From Borreliella andersonii (GTDB taxonomy: Bacteria > Spirochaetota > Spirochaetia > Borreliales > Borreliaceae), in the NCBI RefSeq assembly GCF_032595875.1, contig NZ_CP132457.1, forward strand, positions 310,001 through 374,000: a DNA stretch of 64,000 nucleotides. Direction: 5' to 3'. The notes under the pieces were generated by a model. It was given only the letters and a program-made list of their open reading frames with translations. It was not told the origin of the DNA and searched no databases. The translations under genes were made by a program, and so were the position numbers. Shown piece after piece: positions 1 through 8,164 of this stretch; positions within the stretch are counted from its first letter, which is position 1, and each line of letters opens with the position of its first letter.

Positions 1-526
1 TCAAAATAAACATACCAAAAGGAATGTAAAATAACCCCAAATCTATTTGAAAAGACTTAATAAAAGGAAAATAAATTATACTAACATGCTCACCGCCAAA
101 ATAATATAAAATGCAAACAGAAAAAAAAGAAAATATTATTTGTCCATAAATCTTAAATCGAGCTTTAAGTCCATCTGAAGTTTTTTTTTTAATTTTCAAA
201 AAATCATCTATAAAGCCCAAAAAAGCAAATCCAAGCATAACAAAAACCATAATCAAAAAATAAACATTTAAAATGTTGCTCCAAAATACTAAAGAAATAA
301 AAACACAAAAAAAAATAAGAATGCCTCCCATGGTAGGAATTCCTGATTTTTCGCTCAAATGTCTTTTGGGGCCATCTTCTCTTAAAATCTGATCGACTCT
401 TAATTTTTTTAACCTTAAAATAATATAAGGACCCACAATCAAAGAAAGTAAAAATGCAAAAATTGTAGCATACGCCATTCTAAAGGTAATATATTTGAGC
501 AAACGCAAACCTAAAAGGTAAAACAT
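1..526 (-). CDS. mraY: MraY, phospho-MurNAc-pentapeptide transferase (3' part cut off by window edge)
   Basis: Transfers phospho-MurNAc-pentapeptide from UDP to undecaprenyl phosphate, giving lipid I at the inner membrane. Only the first 175 codons are in the window; the gene continues past base 1. The translation begins MFYLLGLRLLKYITF and carries the family motif GPKRHLSEKSGIPTMGG near residues 53-69, followed by hydrophobic helices and the GFIDDFLKI motif with the Asp pair that binds Mg2+. The ATG at 524-526 lies 17 bases after the murF stop, so it is probably cotranscribed with rsmH, the FtsL-like gene and murF. By order this is BB0303. Identification is firm because of both motif and neighbours. 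Confidence 0.95.
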   Translation of the reverse strand, partial: MFYLLGLRLLKYITFRMAYATIFAFLLSLIVGPYIILRLKKLRVDQILREDGPKRHLSEKSGIPTMGGILIFFCVFISLVFWSNILNVYFLIMVFVMLGFAFLGFIDDFLKIKKKTSDGLKARFKIYGQIIFSFFSVCILYYFGGEHVSIIYFPFIKSFQIDLGLFYIPFGMFIL

Positions 527-543
527 AAAAACCCCATTATCAT

Positions 544-1935
544 CTAAATATAATTTAAAATTCTCTCAAGCCTGTTAAACCTTGACCCCTTAATGACAAT
601 AAAAACTGAAGGTTCCAAACTTTTCAAAAAAAAATCAATAAATTTATCAAACTCGATAAAGTAATATAAACACTTTTCAACTAAATTCTCAGAATCCCTA
701 ACACCTAAAAATTCTTCGCCAATTAGAAAAATTTTATCAAAATTCATTGAAACAGCCTCTTGAATTAAATCTTTATGGGTTTTATATGCAAATTCCCCAA
801 GCTCTTTAAAAGATCCAAGAACTATAAATTTTTTGCTTTGGATATTAAGATCCAAAATCATATTTTTTAAAGCCATAAAAGAACCCATATTGCCATTATA
901 AGAATCATTTAAAATCAAATATCCATTTTTTGTCAAAATTTCTGCTCTACCCTTTTGAAAATCAGTTTCAATAAGGCCTTCTCTTATTTCTTTTTCTCTC
1001 ATTCCTAAAAATAAAGCTAAATTAATACAGCCTATTGCATTAAAAATATTGTGCCTACCCAGCAATAAAATAGAGTATTCAAACCCTTTATAAACAAAAT
1101 CAAAAGAAAATTTTCCTTCCAAAAAAGAAAAAGATTTAATACTAAGATTTTCAAAATCAAAATAAACAATTTTAACATTTGGATTTGCGATTTTTGCTCT
1201 TTCTTCAAGATAAACACAATAATCATTCATTTCATTTGCAACAAAAATTTCAATATTTTTACCAATTATTTTGCTCTTTTCAAAAGCAATAGCTTGTAAC
1301 TCTTTGAAAGCTTGCATATGTGCATAGCTTATATTCGTAATAATAACAATTTCAGGTTTTAAAATTTGGGATAAAAGATCCATTTCTCCAACATAACTAA
1401 CTCCAACTTCAAAAACAGCATATTCTTCATTACCCTCTACCCTTAAAATACTAAGAGGAAGTCCAATGTCAGAATTTAAATTACCCCAAGTTTTGTAAGT
1501 TTTATATTTCTTTGAAAGTATACTATAAAGCATCTCTTTAGTTGTAGTTTTACCATTGCTACCTGTAATAGCAATTCTTTTAAAGCTTGTTCTTTCAATT
1601 AAATACGCTGCTAAAGTTTGAAGAAGTTTTATTACATTGCTTGTAAGCAAAAAAACCAACCCCTCATTATCATTTAAATATTTAATACACTCAGATTCAT
1701 GATCTCTTGAGCATACAAAACATTTAACACCCAAATCAATTAAATATTTAACAAAAGAAAATCCATCTACTTTATTTCCCTTATATGCAAAATAAAGACT
1801 ACAATTGATATTATCATCCTTTATTTCGCGACTATCTAACGAATAAAAAGATACTACTTTTTCAATATTTTTTATATTCCCCACAAATTTTACATCTTTA
1901 GAAGAGATTAAAATATCCTTAATCTTTATACGCAC
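544..1935 (-). CDS. murF: MurF, UDP-MurNAc-tripeptide:D-Ala-D-Ala ligase
   Basis: Cytoplasmic ATP-dependent ligase that adds D-Ala-D-Ala to the UDP-MurNAc-tripeptide. At 463 residues it has the usual Mur-ligase length. Visible motifs in order are the ATP loop GSNGKTTTKE (residues 125-134), GNLNSDIGLPLSIL (about 151-164), NISYAHMQAF in the central domain (family NxxxAHL), HNIFNAIG, and the C-terminal DSYNGNMGSFMAL and GSFKELGEFAYKTH, which match MurF rather than MurE or MurD. It sits between the FtsL-like gene and mraY in a leftward cell-wall run. Borrelia peptidoglycan carries ornithine at position three (known for the genus), so the accepted substrate should be the ornithine tripeptide (inference). 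Confidence 0.95.
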   Translation of the reverse strand: MRIKIKDILISSKDVKFVGNIKNIEKVVSFYSLDSREIKDDNINCSLYFAYKGNKVDGFSFVKYLIDLGVKCFVCSRDHESECIKYLNDNEGLVFLLTSNVIKLLQTLAAYLIERTSFKRIAITGSNGKTTTKEMLYSILSKKYKTYKTWGNLNSDIGLPLSILRVEGNEEYAVFEVGVSYVGEMDLLSQILKPEIVIITNISYAHMQAFKELQAIAFEKSKIIGKNIEIFVANEMNDYCVYLEERAKIANPNVKIVYFDFENLSIKSFSFLEGKFSFDFVYKGFEYSILLLGRHNIFNAIGCINLALFLGMREKEIREGLIETDFQKGRAEILTKNGYLILNDSYNGNMGSFMALKNMILDLNIQSKKFIVLGSFKELGEFAYKTHKDLIQEAVSMNFDKIFLIGEEFLGVRDSENLVEKCLYYFIEFDKFIDFFLKSLEPSVFIVIKGSRFNRLERILNYI

Positions 1936-1957
1936 TAAAACCTCATTCTAAAATCTT

Positions 1958-2239
1958 TTACTCAATAAAAATACTTATATCTTCATTGGCTTTTTTTTCC
2001 AAATTTAATTCTCCAAAACAAAAACTCTCTATTCTATCAATATTTTCAAGTTCATATATTACCGTAAGTAATCTTAAATTATCATCAATAATATTTTCCT
2101 GTTCATTATTTAAGTGATTAAATTCTCTAAGCTTTACAACATATCTGAAATTTAAGTAAATATTAAAACACAATATAACTGTTAATATCAAAATCAAAAT
2201 ACAATAAACTTCAAAATTAATTTTACTTATGCTATTCAT
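1958..2239 (-). CDS. FtsL-like single-pass membrane protein
   Basis: A 93-residue bitopic protein: short N-terminal tail (MNSISKINFE), one membrane helix at about residues 11-29, then a roughly 60-residue periplasmic part rich in Asn, Glu and Leu that could form a coiled coil. The sequence is too short and variable for a family call on similarity alone. The position is telling: it overlaps the rsmH stop by four bases (ATGA) and precedes murF and mraY, the slot taken by ftsL in the dcw cluster of many bacteria. Size and topology match FtsL (division protein of the FtsQLB complex). I infer a cryptic FtsL; the product is usually left as hypothetical. Confidence 0.6.
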   Translation of the reverse strand: MNSISKINFEVYCILILILTVILCFNIYLNFRYVVKLREFNHLNNEQENIIDDNLRLLTVIYELENIDRIESFCFGELNLEKKANEDISIFIE

Positions 2240-3126
2240 AATTTTTTTACAACTCTAAGTTTTGCACTCCTTGAAGGTCTGTTTTTTTTAATCTCATCAA
2301 AACTTGGTATAATAGGCTTTTTTGAGATCTTGGCATACAAGTCACCGCTTAAGTTTCTAAAAAAATCTTTTACAATACGATCTTCTATTGAATGAAACGT
2401 AATAATAGCCAAAATCCCATCTTTGGCTAAATTTTCTACCCAAAAAGGCAAGCTTCTTTTAAGCCTAGTAAGCTCATCATTTACATAAATTCTTAATGCT
2501 TGAAAAGTTTTTGTAGCTGGATTTATTTTAAATTTTGAAAAAGGATAAACTTTACTTATTATGGACTGCAATTCTTTTGTGGTTTGTATTTTTTTAATTT
2601 TTCTATATTCTACAATAGCTTTAGAGATTCTTCTAGAATAATGCTCGTTGCTTAAATCATAAATTAAAGTTTCAAGGTCATATTCATTAAAAGTGTTTAC
2701 AACCTCAGCCGCACTAATTTTGCAAGAAGAAGAACAAAGCCTCATATCTAAAGGTTCATCCTCAAGAAAAGAAAATCCCTTTTTACTGCCCTTATAATGA
2801 AACATAGAAATGCCAAGATCAACTAAAATAAAATTGGCTTTGACCTTTAAAGGATAATTGACGAAAAAATTATCAAACCAATCGTTAAAATATGTAATCC
2901 TCTCTTCAAAAATAAGAAGAAACTGCTTTGCTCTCTCTAAAATTTGAGGATCTCTTTCAATTCCAACCAAACTTAAAAAATCATATTTCTCAAGAATAGC
3001 TTTTGCATGAACACCTTCTCCAAGAGTAGAATCAATGTATATTAAATTACTTTTTACAGGCAAATCTTCTATAAGCTTACAAATTGCATCAAGAAGTACT
3101 GGAAAATGAACAGCATTATTATTCAT
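2236..3126 (-). CDS. rsmH: RsmH (MraW), 16S rRNA m4C1402 N4-methyltransferase
   Basis: SAM-dependent methyltransferase that modifies C1402 in the P-site of 16S rRNA. The 296-residue product has the family order of motifs: HFPVLLDA near the start, the SAM loop DSTLGEGVHAKAIL, GIERDPQILERAK, VDLGISMFHY followed by GFSF and PLDMRL, then ITFHSIEDRIVKDFF and the C-terminal RPSRSAKLRVV. Its start overlaps the upstream gene by 8 bases and its stop overlaps the FtsL-like gene by 4, indicating translational coupling. The gene heads the dcw-like segment as in most bacteria. By order BB0306. Confidence 0.95.
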   Translation of the reverse strand: MNNNAVHFPVLLDAICKLIEDLPVKSNLIYIDSTLGEGVHAKAILEKYDFLSLVGIERDPQILERAKQFLLIFEERITYFNDWFDNFFVNYPLKVKANFILVDLGISMFHYKGSKKGFSFLEDEPLDMRLCSSSCKISAAEVVNTFNEYDLETLIYDLSNEHYSRRISKAIVEYRKIKKIQTTKELQSIISKVYPFSKFKINPATKTFQALRIYVNDELTRLKRSLPFWVENLAKDGILAIITFHSIEDRIVKDFFRNLSGDLYAKISKKPIIPSFDEIKKNRPSRSAKLRVVKKL

Positions 3127-3955
3127 TTAATTTAAACCTATAAATTATTTTTTTTTCATTTCCATAAACATCGCCATATTTTATCTTAAGCTCATTCTTG
3201 CCCTTAATAAAATTAAGATCATTAATCTTAAGGCATCCTCCATCTTTTTTAATATTCAAAATATCTAATCCATAATTTTTCTCTTGAGCTAAAGTATATG
3301 TATTATTAATCAAAAAAATATTTTGAAAATCTGAACGAAAAATATTTTTATTATTCAAAATCGCTTCAAAATAATAAATTCCTTTAAGAGAATTTTCAAA
3401 AGATTCTACTTTTTGAGCGTGAAAATATAACAAAAGACTGTATTGACCAGAACCAACATTTAAATTTATGTTTTTTGATAATTCCAATCTTTCATCATCA
3501 CCCTTTCCTTTTAAAAAAACCTTGCCCAATGTATAAACTGTCTCAGCAACTACATTGTTCCTATTTTTGATAATAAACAAAGGATTGATAATCTTTTTAG
3601 CACTAGGATCATTAACCACTAAATCAATAACACTTTTTTCATCTTTTAAAAAAATTTTTCCAAGCTTATAAAAAAACTCTCCAAAAACCTCTAAATTCAA
3701 ATTTAAATCATTATCAAAAATAATTAAAATACTCCCGTCCCTATTTAAACTATTTTTTGAATATAAAATTTTATAATTATCAGAAAAAACAGATGCGGTC
3801 TTTCCCAAGGGCCTTAACCTTATTCCAATATTCAATTTATTATTATCCAACACACCAAAATCTTTAACTAAAGCAAACTTTTCATCATCTCTAAATTCCA
3901 AAAATGGATATAAATCTAAAATATTAAAGAAAAATATAAAAACAATTAAAATCAC
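3119..3955 (-). CDS. Hypothetical exported or membrane-anchored protein
   Basis: A 278-residue protein I cannot assign to a family. The first 16 residues (MILIVFIFFFNILDLY) form a hydrophobic stretch that could be a signal peptide or anchor without a lipobox cysteine. The rest is rich in beta-strand-like alternation and Asn/Lys, for example NKLNIGIRLRPLGKTASVF, with no cysteine cluster and no catalytic motif that I recognise; this suggests an extracytoplasmic beta-rich protein. Start overlaps the upstream gene by 4 bases and its end overlaps rsmH by 8 bases, so it is cotranslated with its neighbours. The link to a wall/division operon suggests an envelope role (inference). By order BB0307. 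Confidence 0.75.
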   Translation of the reverse strand: MILIVFIFFFNILDLYPFLEFRDDEKFALVKDFGVLDNNKLNIGIRLRPLGKTASVFSDNYKILYSKNSLNRDGSILIIFDNDLNLNLEVFGEFFYKLGKIFLKDEKSVIDLVVNDPSAKKIINPLFIIKNRNNVVAETVYTLGKVFLKGKGDDERLELSKNINLNVGSGQYSLLLYFHAQKVESFENSLKGIYYFEAILNNKNIFRSDFQNIFLINNTYTLAQEKNYGLDILNIKKDGGCLKINDLNFIKGKNELKIKYGDVYGNEKKIIYRFKLNE

Positions 3956-5028
3956 TGAACCAACCCCAAATATTTCAAATCATTATTGCTATTAAAATAC
4001 AAAAGCCCCTTTCCAAATTCAACAAAAGAGCTTATTTCATCTTTAATAAAAATATTATCAAACAATTTAAAAGAATTTGCAGAATAAGTTTTTATATTAA
4101 TAATTTTTTCACTCTCAGAATAAAAATAAACTCTATAAATATTTTGAAAATAATCATACGAAGCTCTTAAAATAGAATTTTTATTTTTAATTTTAAACAT
4201 TTTACCACTTTTAATATTTATCACCGCAAGTGAATTTTTGCTCTCAATAAACAAATTATGATAAGCATCTATTTTTATAAAAGTTTTAAAGCTACTAATA
4301 GTTAAATTGTTTAATTCTAAAATTTTTTTATAATTATTCTCTAAATCAATTATTTCTAAAAAATACTCAGAATTACCTTTTAGTGAAACTAAATATTTAT
4401 TATCAAAGCTTAATTTAACAAAACATGTTGAAAATTTTTTCTCTAAAAAATTTTCCATATAAATTATCTTGCCTTGTTTATATATATAAATCTCACCATT
4501 AGAAAGCCCCAAAACCAAAACTTCATTATTGTAGTCCACACTTAAAATTGAAGACAAAAAATTGAACATTAATACATTATTTCCGCTAGAATCATAAACT
4601 TCTAAAGTTTTATATAAATTATTTAAAGTAAAAATTAAATTATTTATTACAAAAACAAAATCCTTTAGCTTGAGTGTAAATAAAAATTCATTATTTTTAA
4701 CAGAAAAAACAGAATAATCCTCGCCAGAATTCAAAAGCACATAATAATAGTCTGAATAACTTATTAAGTTATCACTTAAAAGGGAATAACAAGATTCTTT
4801 GAAATTGAGACTTAAAACCTTATTTGAAACAAAAACATTCTTGTTTAAACTTATATTTTTACAATAAGATTTATTTTCAAAATTCTTAAAATCATAAAAA
4901 TTAAATACATTCATAGTAGATCTTATAAAAAAATCAATCAAAATTATAAACAATAAAAACAAACTTAAGATCAAAAAAAATTTTAATTTTTTGAATTTAA
5001 TAGTGCCCTCTTCTTCATTAAAATTCAA
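3952..5028 (-). CDS. Hypothetical single-pass protein with a beta-propeller-like ectodomain
   Basis: 358 residues. A basic N-terminus (KFKKLK) precedes one membrane helix at about residues 16-34, and the remainder would lie in the periplasm. The ectodomain shows repeating strand-turn units such as NEVLVLGLSNGEIYIYKQGK and NLFIESKNSLAVINIKSGKM, spaced about 40-45 residues apart. This resembles WD40/PQQ-type propeller blades, but no repeat matches a family consensus well. The gene is leftward, 30 bases after the gene ending at 5059, and overlaps its downstream neighbour by 4 bases. No catalytic residues can be proposed. A scaffold or sensor role is possible. By order BB0308. Confidence 0.7.
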   Translation of the reverse strand: MNFNEEEGTIKFKKLKFFLILSLFLLFIILIDFFIRSTMNVFNFYDFKNFENKSYCKNISLNKNVFVSNKVLSLNFKESCYSLLSDNLISYSDYYYVLLNSGEDYSVFSVKNNEFLFTLKLKDFVFVINNLIFTLNNLYKTLEVYDSSGNNVLMFNFLSSILSVDYNNEVLVLGLSNGEIYIYKQGKIIYMENFLEKKFSTCFVKLSFDNKYLVSLKGNSEYFLEIIDLENNYKKILELNNLTISSFKTFIKIDAYHNLFIESKNSLAVINIKSGKMFKIKNKNSILRASYDYFQNIYRVYFYSESEKIINIKTYSANSFKLFDNIFIKDEISSFVEFGKGLLYFNSNNDLKYLGLVQ

Positions 5029-5058
5029 TATAACTATTTTCTCCCCACCTTAATTTAT

Positions 5059-5817
5059 CTATTTTACTTTAATTAAATCTGAACTAAACTTTGAAGACCA
5101 AACCCCATGAAACCTTGAAAATTTTTCAGCAGCTTCTTTTTGAGAGGCTATAGTAGCCAAAACTTTTCCAGCTTCAAGATAAACAAGAGAATGAAGTCCA
5201 AATTCATGAGATCCACTAATCTCATATTTGCCCCTTAAAATAAAAGCTCCTTCTTCTAAAAGTTCCAAAACTTTAATAAGGTGTTCAAATTGAAATTTAT
5301 AATAAGGACTCTCAATTTTTAAATTCTTAGAAAAATCTCTAAAATCAATAATATTTCTAGAAAAAACAATAAATTTGAGATACATATCCTCAAGGAAAAC
5401 AAGCGTTTTAGAATCTTTTTTGCTAAAAATTTTAGCCAAATCAATTAAATAGCCTAATTTTTTAACAATTAAAAACCTCTCTTCAGGATTTAAATTAAGA
5501 GTCTGGGGCATTTCAATCAATTCTCTTGGGGTAATACTAAGAGCAGGACTAATAATTAAACCAAAATCAGAAATCAATCCAGACAAAATTTTTTTTATAG
5601 AATAATTTACTTTCAATCTAGGCCTAGTATAAAAATAATTTAAAGAAGAAATATAACTTAAAACATTTAAATTGAAATCAATAAGATTAAATGAAAGTTT
5701 AGCGTTTGATGTAAATTCGCCAATCTCTTTTATAGCTGCTATATCATTTAAAGTCTTTAAAACAAGATCATTAATATACACTATTTTTTTATAATTTTCG
5801 TTATCAATTAAATCCAT
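5059..5817 (-). CDS. Hypothetical cytoplasmic protein, first gene of the leftward cell-wall run
   Basis: About 252 residues, mostly helical and charged, without signal peptide or membrane segment. I do not recognise a family. The C-terminal part (GKVLATIASQKEAAEKFSRF) is well formed, and the Leu-rich middle suggests an all-helical fold. Two starts are possible: a GTG at 5823 and an ATG at 5817. I prefer the ATG because AGGTG, the end of a Shine-Dalgarno sequence, lies 3 bases upstream, whereas the GTG is itself part of that motif. It is the first gene after a gap of about 300 bases, so the promoter of the run ending in mraY probably lies just upstream. Confidence 0.7.
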   Translation of the reverse strand: MDLIDNENYKKIVYINDLVLKTLNDIAAIKEIGEFTSNAKLSFNLIDFNLNVLSYISSLNYFYTRPRLKVNYSIKKILSGLISDFGLIISPALSITPRELIEMPQTLNLNPEERFLIVKKLGYLIDLAKIFSKKDSKTLVFLEDMYLKFIVFSRNIIDFRDFSKNLKIESPYYKFQFEHLIKVLELLEEGAFILRGKYEISGSHEFGLHSLVYLEAGKVLATIASQKEAAEKFSRFHGVWSSKFSSDLIKVK

Positions 5818-5823
5818 AAACAC

Positions 5824-6128
5824 CTGCCCAAAACTTATACAAGAGTGATTTATCAGCTATCTAATATATTGATTTTAATAAAAAACATATTAAATATTTT
5901 AGCAAGTTATAAATTTATAAAAAACACCCTTTAAACATTAACCCTGCTAGCATACAAACATTAAAATACTTATAATAAATTATGTAAAATTTTAACTAAT
6001 TTTTAAAATTATCAAACTTTAAAACATGCAAAATCCTTTAGCCTCATTAAATATTAGATTAAATCAAACATTCAAATAACAACCAAAAAAAATTTTTATC
6101 AAAAAAACACTGTTTAAAAACATTAAGC
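5824..6128. other. 305-base intergenic region, probable leftward promoter region
   Basis: No credible gene is present here. The segment is very AT-rich and follows nadK on the minus strand. On that strand TTGCTA and TTTATT, separated by 17 bases around 5866-5894, are a weak promoter candidate for the run starting at 5817. I saw no strong hairpin, so how nadK transcription ends is not evident from the sequence. Confidence 0.35.
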
Positions 6129-6968
6129 TTACAATAATTTGTTTTTTAATCTCTTAACAAAAGTATCCGTACAAAATGAAACAAAATTCAAACTTTTAGA
6201 AGAAATTTTAAATTCAAAAACAATGTCAACTCCAAAAGAACCAAAATTAATTCCATCCAAAAAAATTGATGCTGATGCTATAAAATATTCCTTTGAAAAA
6301 GAAATTGAAAGTTTACTTAATTTAGAGAACACAAAAGAACGATTATAAACAGAATGCGGAGAAATAGGCGTAAGTAAAAATCCCTCAAGATCTGCTTCCA
6401 AAACAGGACCCCCTGCTGAAAAAGAATACCCTGTTGAACCTGTTGGAGTAGACACAATTATCCCATCACATTTGTACGACAAAAAGCTCTCAGAATTAAC
6501 CATAAGATCTACATAAATCATTTTATTAAGAACGCTTGAACGAATAATAATATCGTTTAAAGCATATTTAGAAATTAAATCTTTACCGTGCTGAGAGACT
6601 GTTACATGAAGCAAAAATTTTTTATTAATAACTAAAGAATTGTTAAAAAATCTATCTATGACTTTTTTAAAATCTTCAATCTTAATATCTGCTAAAAACC
6701 CCACTTTACCCATATTAATTGAAATAATTGGAATATCAATATTCTCATTTTCAAGAAGCAAATTAACAGCCAAAAGAACTGTACCATCTCCTCCTAAAGT
6801 TATTAAAAAAAGAAAATTTTCTTTTGGAAAAGAAAATAGCGGCTTACCAACATCTATTAACACTACTTCAACAAAATGCTTAGTTTCTAAATAAATTTTA
6901 ACATCATTGCCTAAAACGCTAGCTCCCAACTTTAAAGTATTAATACAAAGAAGAACTTTATTCTTCAT
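6129..6968 (-). CDS. nadK: NAD kinase
   Basis: Phosphorylates NAD to NADP in the cytoplasm. With the ATG at 6968 the protein has 279 residues. The diagnostic GGDGT motif is at residues 59-63 (context ITLGGDGTVLLAV), followed by NMGKVGFLADI and the substrate loop STPTGSTGYSFSAGGP, with SPHSVYNRSFVFS further on. A TTG at 7028 would add 20 residues without similarity to the family and lies well inside cheW, so I reject it. The chosen start overlaps the cheW2 end by 11 bases, suggesting translational coupling. By order BB0311. Confidence 0.93.
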   Translation of the reverse strand: MKNKVLLCINTLKLGASVLGNDVKIYLETKHFVEVVLIDVGKPLFSFPKENFLFLITLGGDGTVLLAVNLLLENENIDIPIISINMGKVGFLADIKIEDFKKVIDRFFNNSLVINKKFLLHVTVSQHGKDLISKYALNDIIIRSSVLNKMIYVDLMVNSESFLSYKCDGIIVSTPTGSTGYSFSAGGPVLEADLEGFLLTPISPHSVYNRSFVFSKLSKLSISFSKEYFIASASIFLDGINFGSFGVDIVFEFKISSKSLNFVSFCTDTFVKRLKNKLL

Positions 6969-7488
6969 GTTGATCTTTATAGGGAATATCGTCAAATTCG
7001 CATTTATCAAAAATTTTTGCGATATCAATTAATACTAAATATTCACTCTCAAGATTATCAGCCTCATCAAGCTTTACAACTCCAGATATGTATTTTCTGT
7101 CTAAAGTTTGCAAAGTAGCAGGAGGTTCTTGAACCCTGGAATCATCAAAGCTAATAACCTTAAGAACTCGATCAACAAAAATGCCTAAAAGCTTATTTTT
7201 AATCTTAACTATTAAGTACCCTGTTAAAAGCATATCTTCTTCTGTTATCGAAATAGAAGGAACTCCAAATTTAATATTTAAATTAATTAAAGGAATAATA
7301 CTGCCTCTAAGATTATAAATACCTATAATATATTCAGGAACATTTGGTATGGCATAAACTCCTTCTGCTGGAACTTTGATAATTTCTCTAATGTGCTCTA
7401 TCGACACTCCATAGCTTTCTTTTCCTATTTTAAAACCTGCAACTTGGAGCTGTGATTTGCTGTCTTTAGAACTTTCTTTTCTAAACAT
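6958..7488 (-). CDS. cheW2: CheW-family chemotaxis coupling protein (CheW2)
   Basis: Adapter that links methyl-accepting receptors to the CheA kinase. The 176-residue product is a single CheW domain: QVAGFKIGKESYGVSIEHI at the start, then IREIIKVP, AIPNVPEYIIGIYNLRG (classic CheW loop), IIPLINLNIKFG and ILLGIFVDRVLKVI-like strands near the end. An AAGGG ribosome site precedes the ATG. Borrelia has three CheW proteins (established knowledge); this is the one lying apart from the main chemotaxis operons. It is cotranscribed with nadK downstream and rlmE upstream, a grouping without obvious functional logic. By order BB0312. Confidence 0.9.
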   Translation of the reverse strand: MFRKESSKDSKSQLQVAGFKIGKESYGVSIEHIREIIKVPAEGVYAIPNVPEYIIGIYNLRGSIIPLINLNIKFGVPSISITEEDMLLTGYLIVKIKNKLLGIFVDRVLKVISFDDSRVQEPPATLQTLDRKYISGVVKLDEADNLESEYLVLIDIAKIFDKCEFDDIPYKDQHEE

Positions 7489-7536
7489 ATTTTATACCCT
7501 TAAATTTGCTTATAATAATTTGATTAACTACTACTA

Positions 7537-8115
7537 CTACTTACCAAAACTTTTACCTAAAAAATAAATTTCAAAAGAATTTTTCCTTACAGCCTTGGGT
7601 CTAATTTTTTTTACAAATTTAAAATATTTTTCAAACTTTTTAAAAATTTGCATCTCGTCTCCTCCCTGAAAAATTTTAACAAGTAAATTTCCTTTTTTAA
7701 GTAAAATCTCAAGCGATAAATCTATTATTCTCATGCTTAAATTAAAAGAATTACTGGCATCTACAAATCTATTTCCAGTGGTCTTAGGAGCCGCATCGCT
7801 AATTACAAGACTATAGGGTTTAAACGTATTAATTTTAAAAACTGTATCATCTGAAAAGATATCTCCCTTTATAAAATAAAAATTGTCAACATATTTAAGA
7901 CCAATATCATTAATATCAACAGACACTAGAATTCCTCTCTTAAGCTTTTTATAAGCATATTGAGAAAAGCTGCCAGGTGATGCACCAATATCTAAAACAT
8001 TGCCAGAAGAAAATAAAGAAAATTTTTCATTAATTTCCATCAACTTGTATACAGACCTTGCCAAATATCCTTCGCTTTTAGCTTTTCTAGAATACTCATC
8101 ATTCAAGCAATACAC
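7537..8115 (-). CDS. rlmE: RlmE (FtsJ/RrmJ), 23S rRNA 2'-O-methyltransferase
   Basis: SAM-dependent methyltransferase for U2552 in the ribosomal A-loop. At 192 residues it is close to the family length. Motifs: RSVYKLMEI (first catalytic Lys), the SAM loop [27 protein letters not shown] with the catalytic Asp, LVKIFQGGD with the second Lys, and [10 protein letters not shown] with the Glu, completing the K-D-K-E tetrad. Start is GTG at 8115 preceded by AAAGGA; a nearby ATG is out of frame. The minus-strand TATAAT at 8137-8142 would give a leader of only about 15 bases. By order BB0313. Confidence 0.93.
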   Translation of the reverse strand: MYCLNDEYSRKAKSEGYLARSVYKLMEINEKFSLFSSGNVLDIGASPGSFSQYAYKKLKRGILVSVDINDIGLKYVDNFYFIKGDIFSDDTVFKINTFKPYSLVISDAAPKTTGNRFVDASNSFNLSMRIIDLSLEILLKKGNLLVKIFQGGDEMQIFKKFEKYFKFVKKIRPKAVRKNSFEIYFLGKSFGK

Positions 8116-8136
8116 ATCAATCCTTTAATACACTTT

Positions 8137-8157
8137 ATTATACTTTTTCATTATAAT
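8137..8157. promoter_or_regulatory. Divergent -10 elements for rlmE and the polyprenyl synthase gene
   Basis: Two perfect TATAAT boxes lie in the 49-base gap: minus strand 8142-8137 for rlmE, plus strand 8152-8157 for the gene at 8165. The plus-strand box ends 7 bases before the ATG, so the predicted start of transcription falls at or next to the start codon and no Shine-Dalgarno sequence is visible. The -35 regions are poor on both strands. The two promoters would overlap. Confidence 0.5.
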
Positions 8158-8164
8158 TCTTATT

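Noticed and set aside
6969..7028. TTG start for NAD kinase adding 20 residues
   Set aside because: The added residues lie inside cheW2 and do not match the family; the ATG at 6968 gives a standard N-terminus (MKNKVLLCIN).
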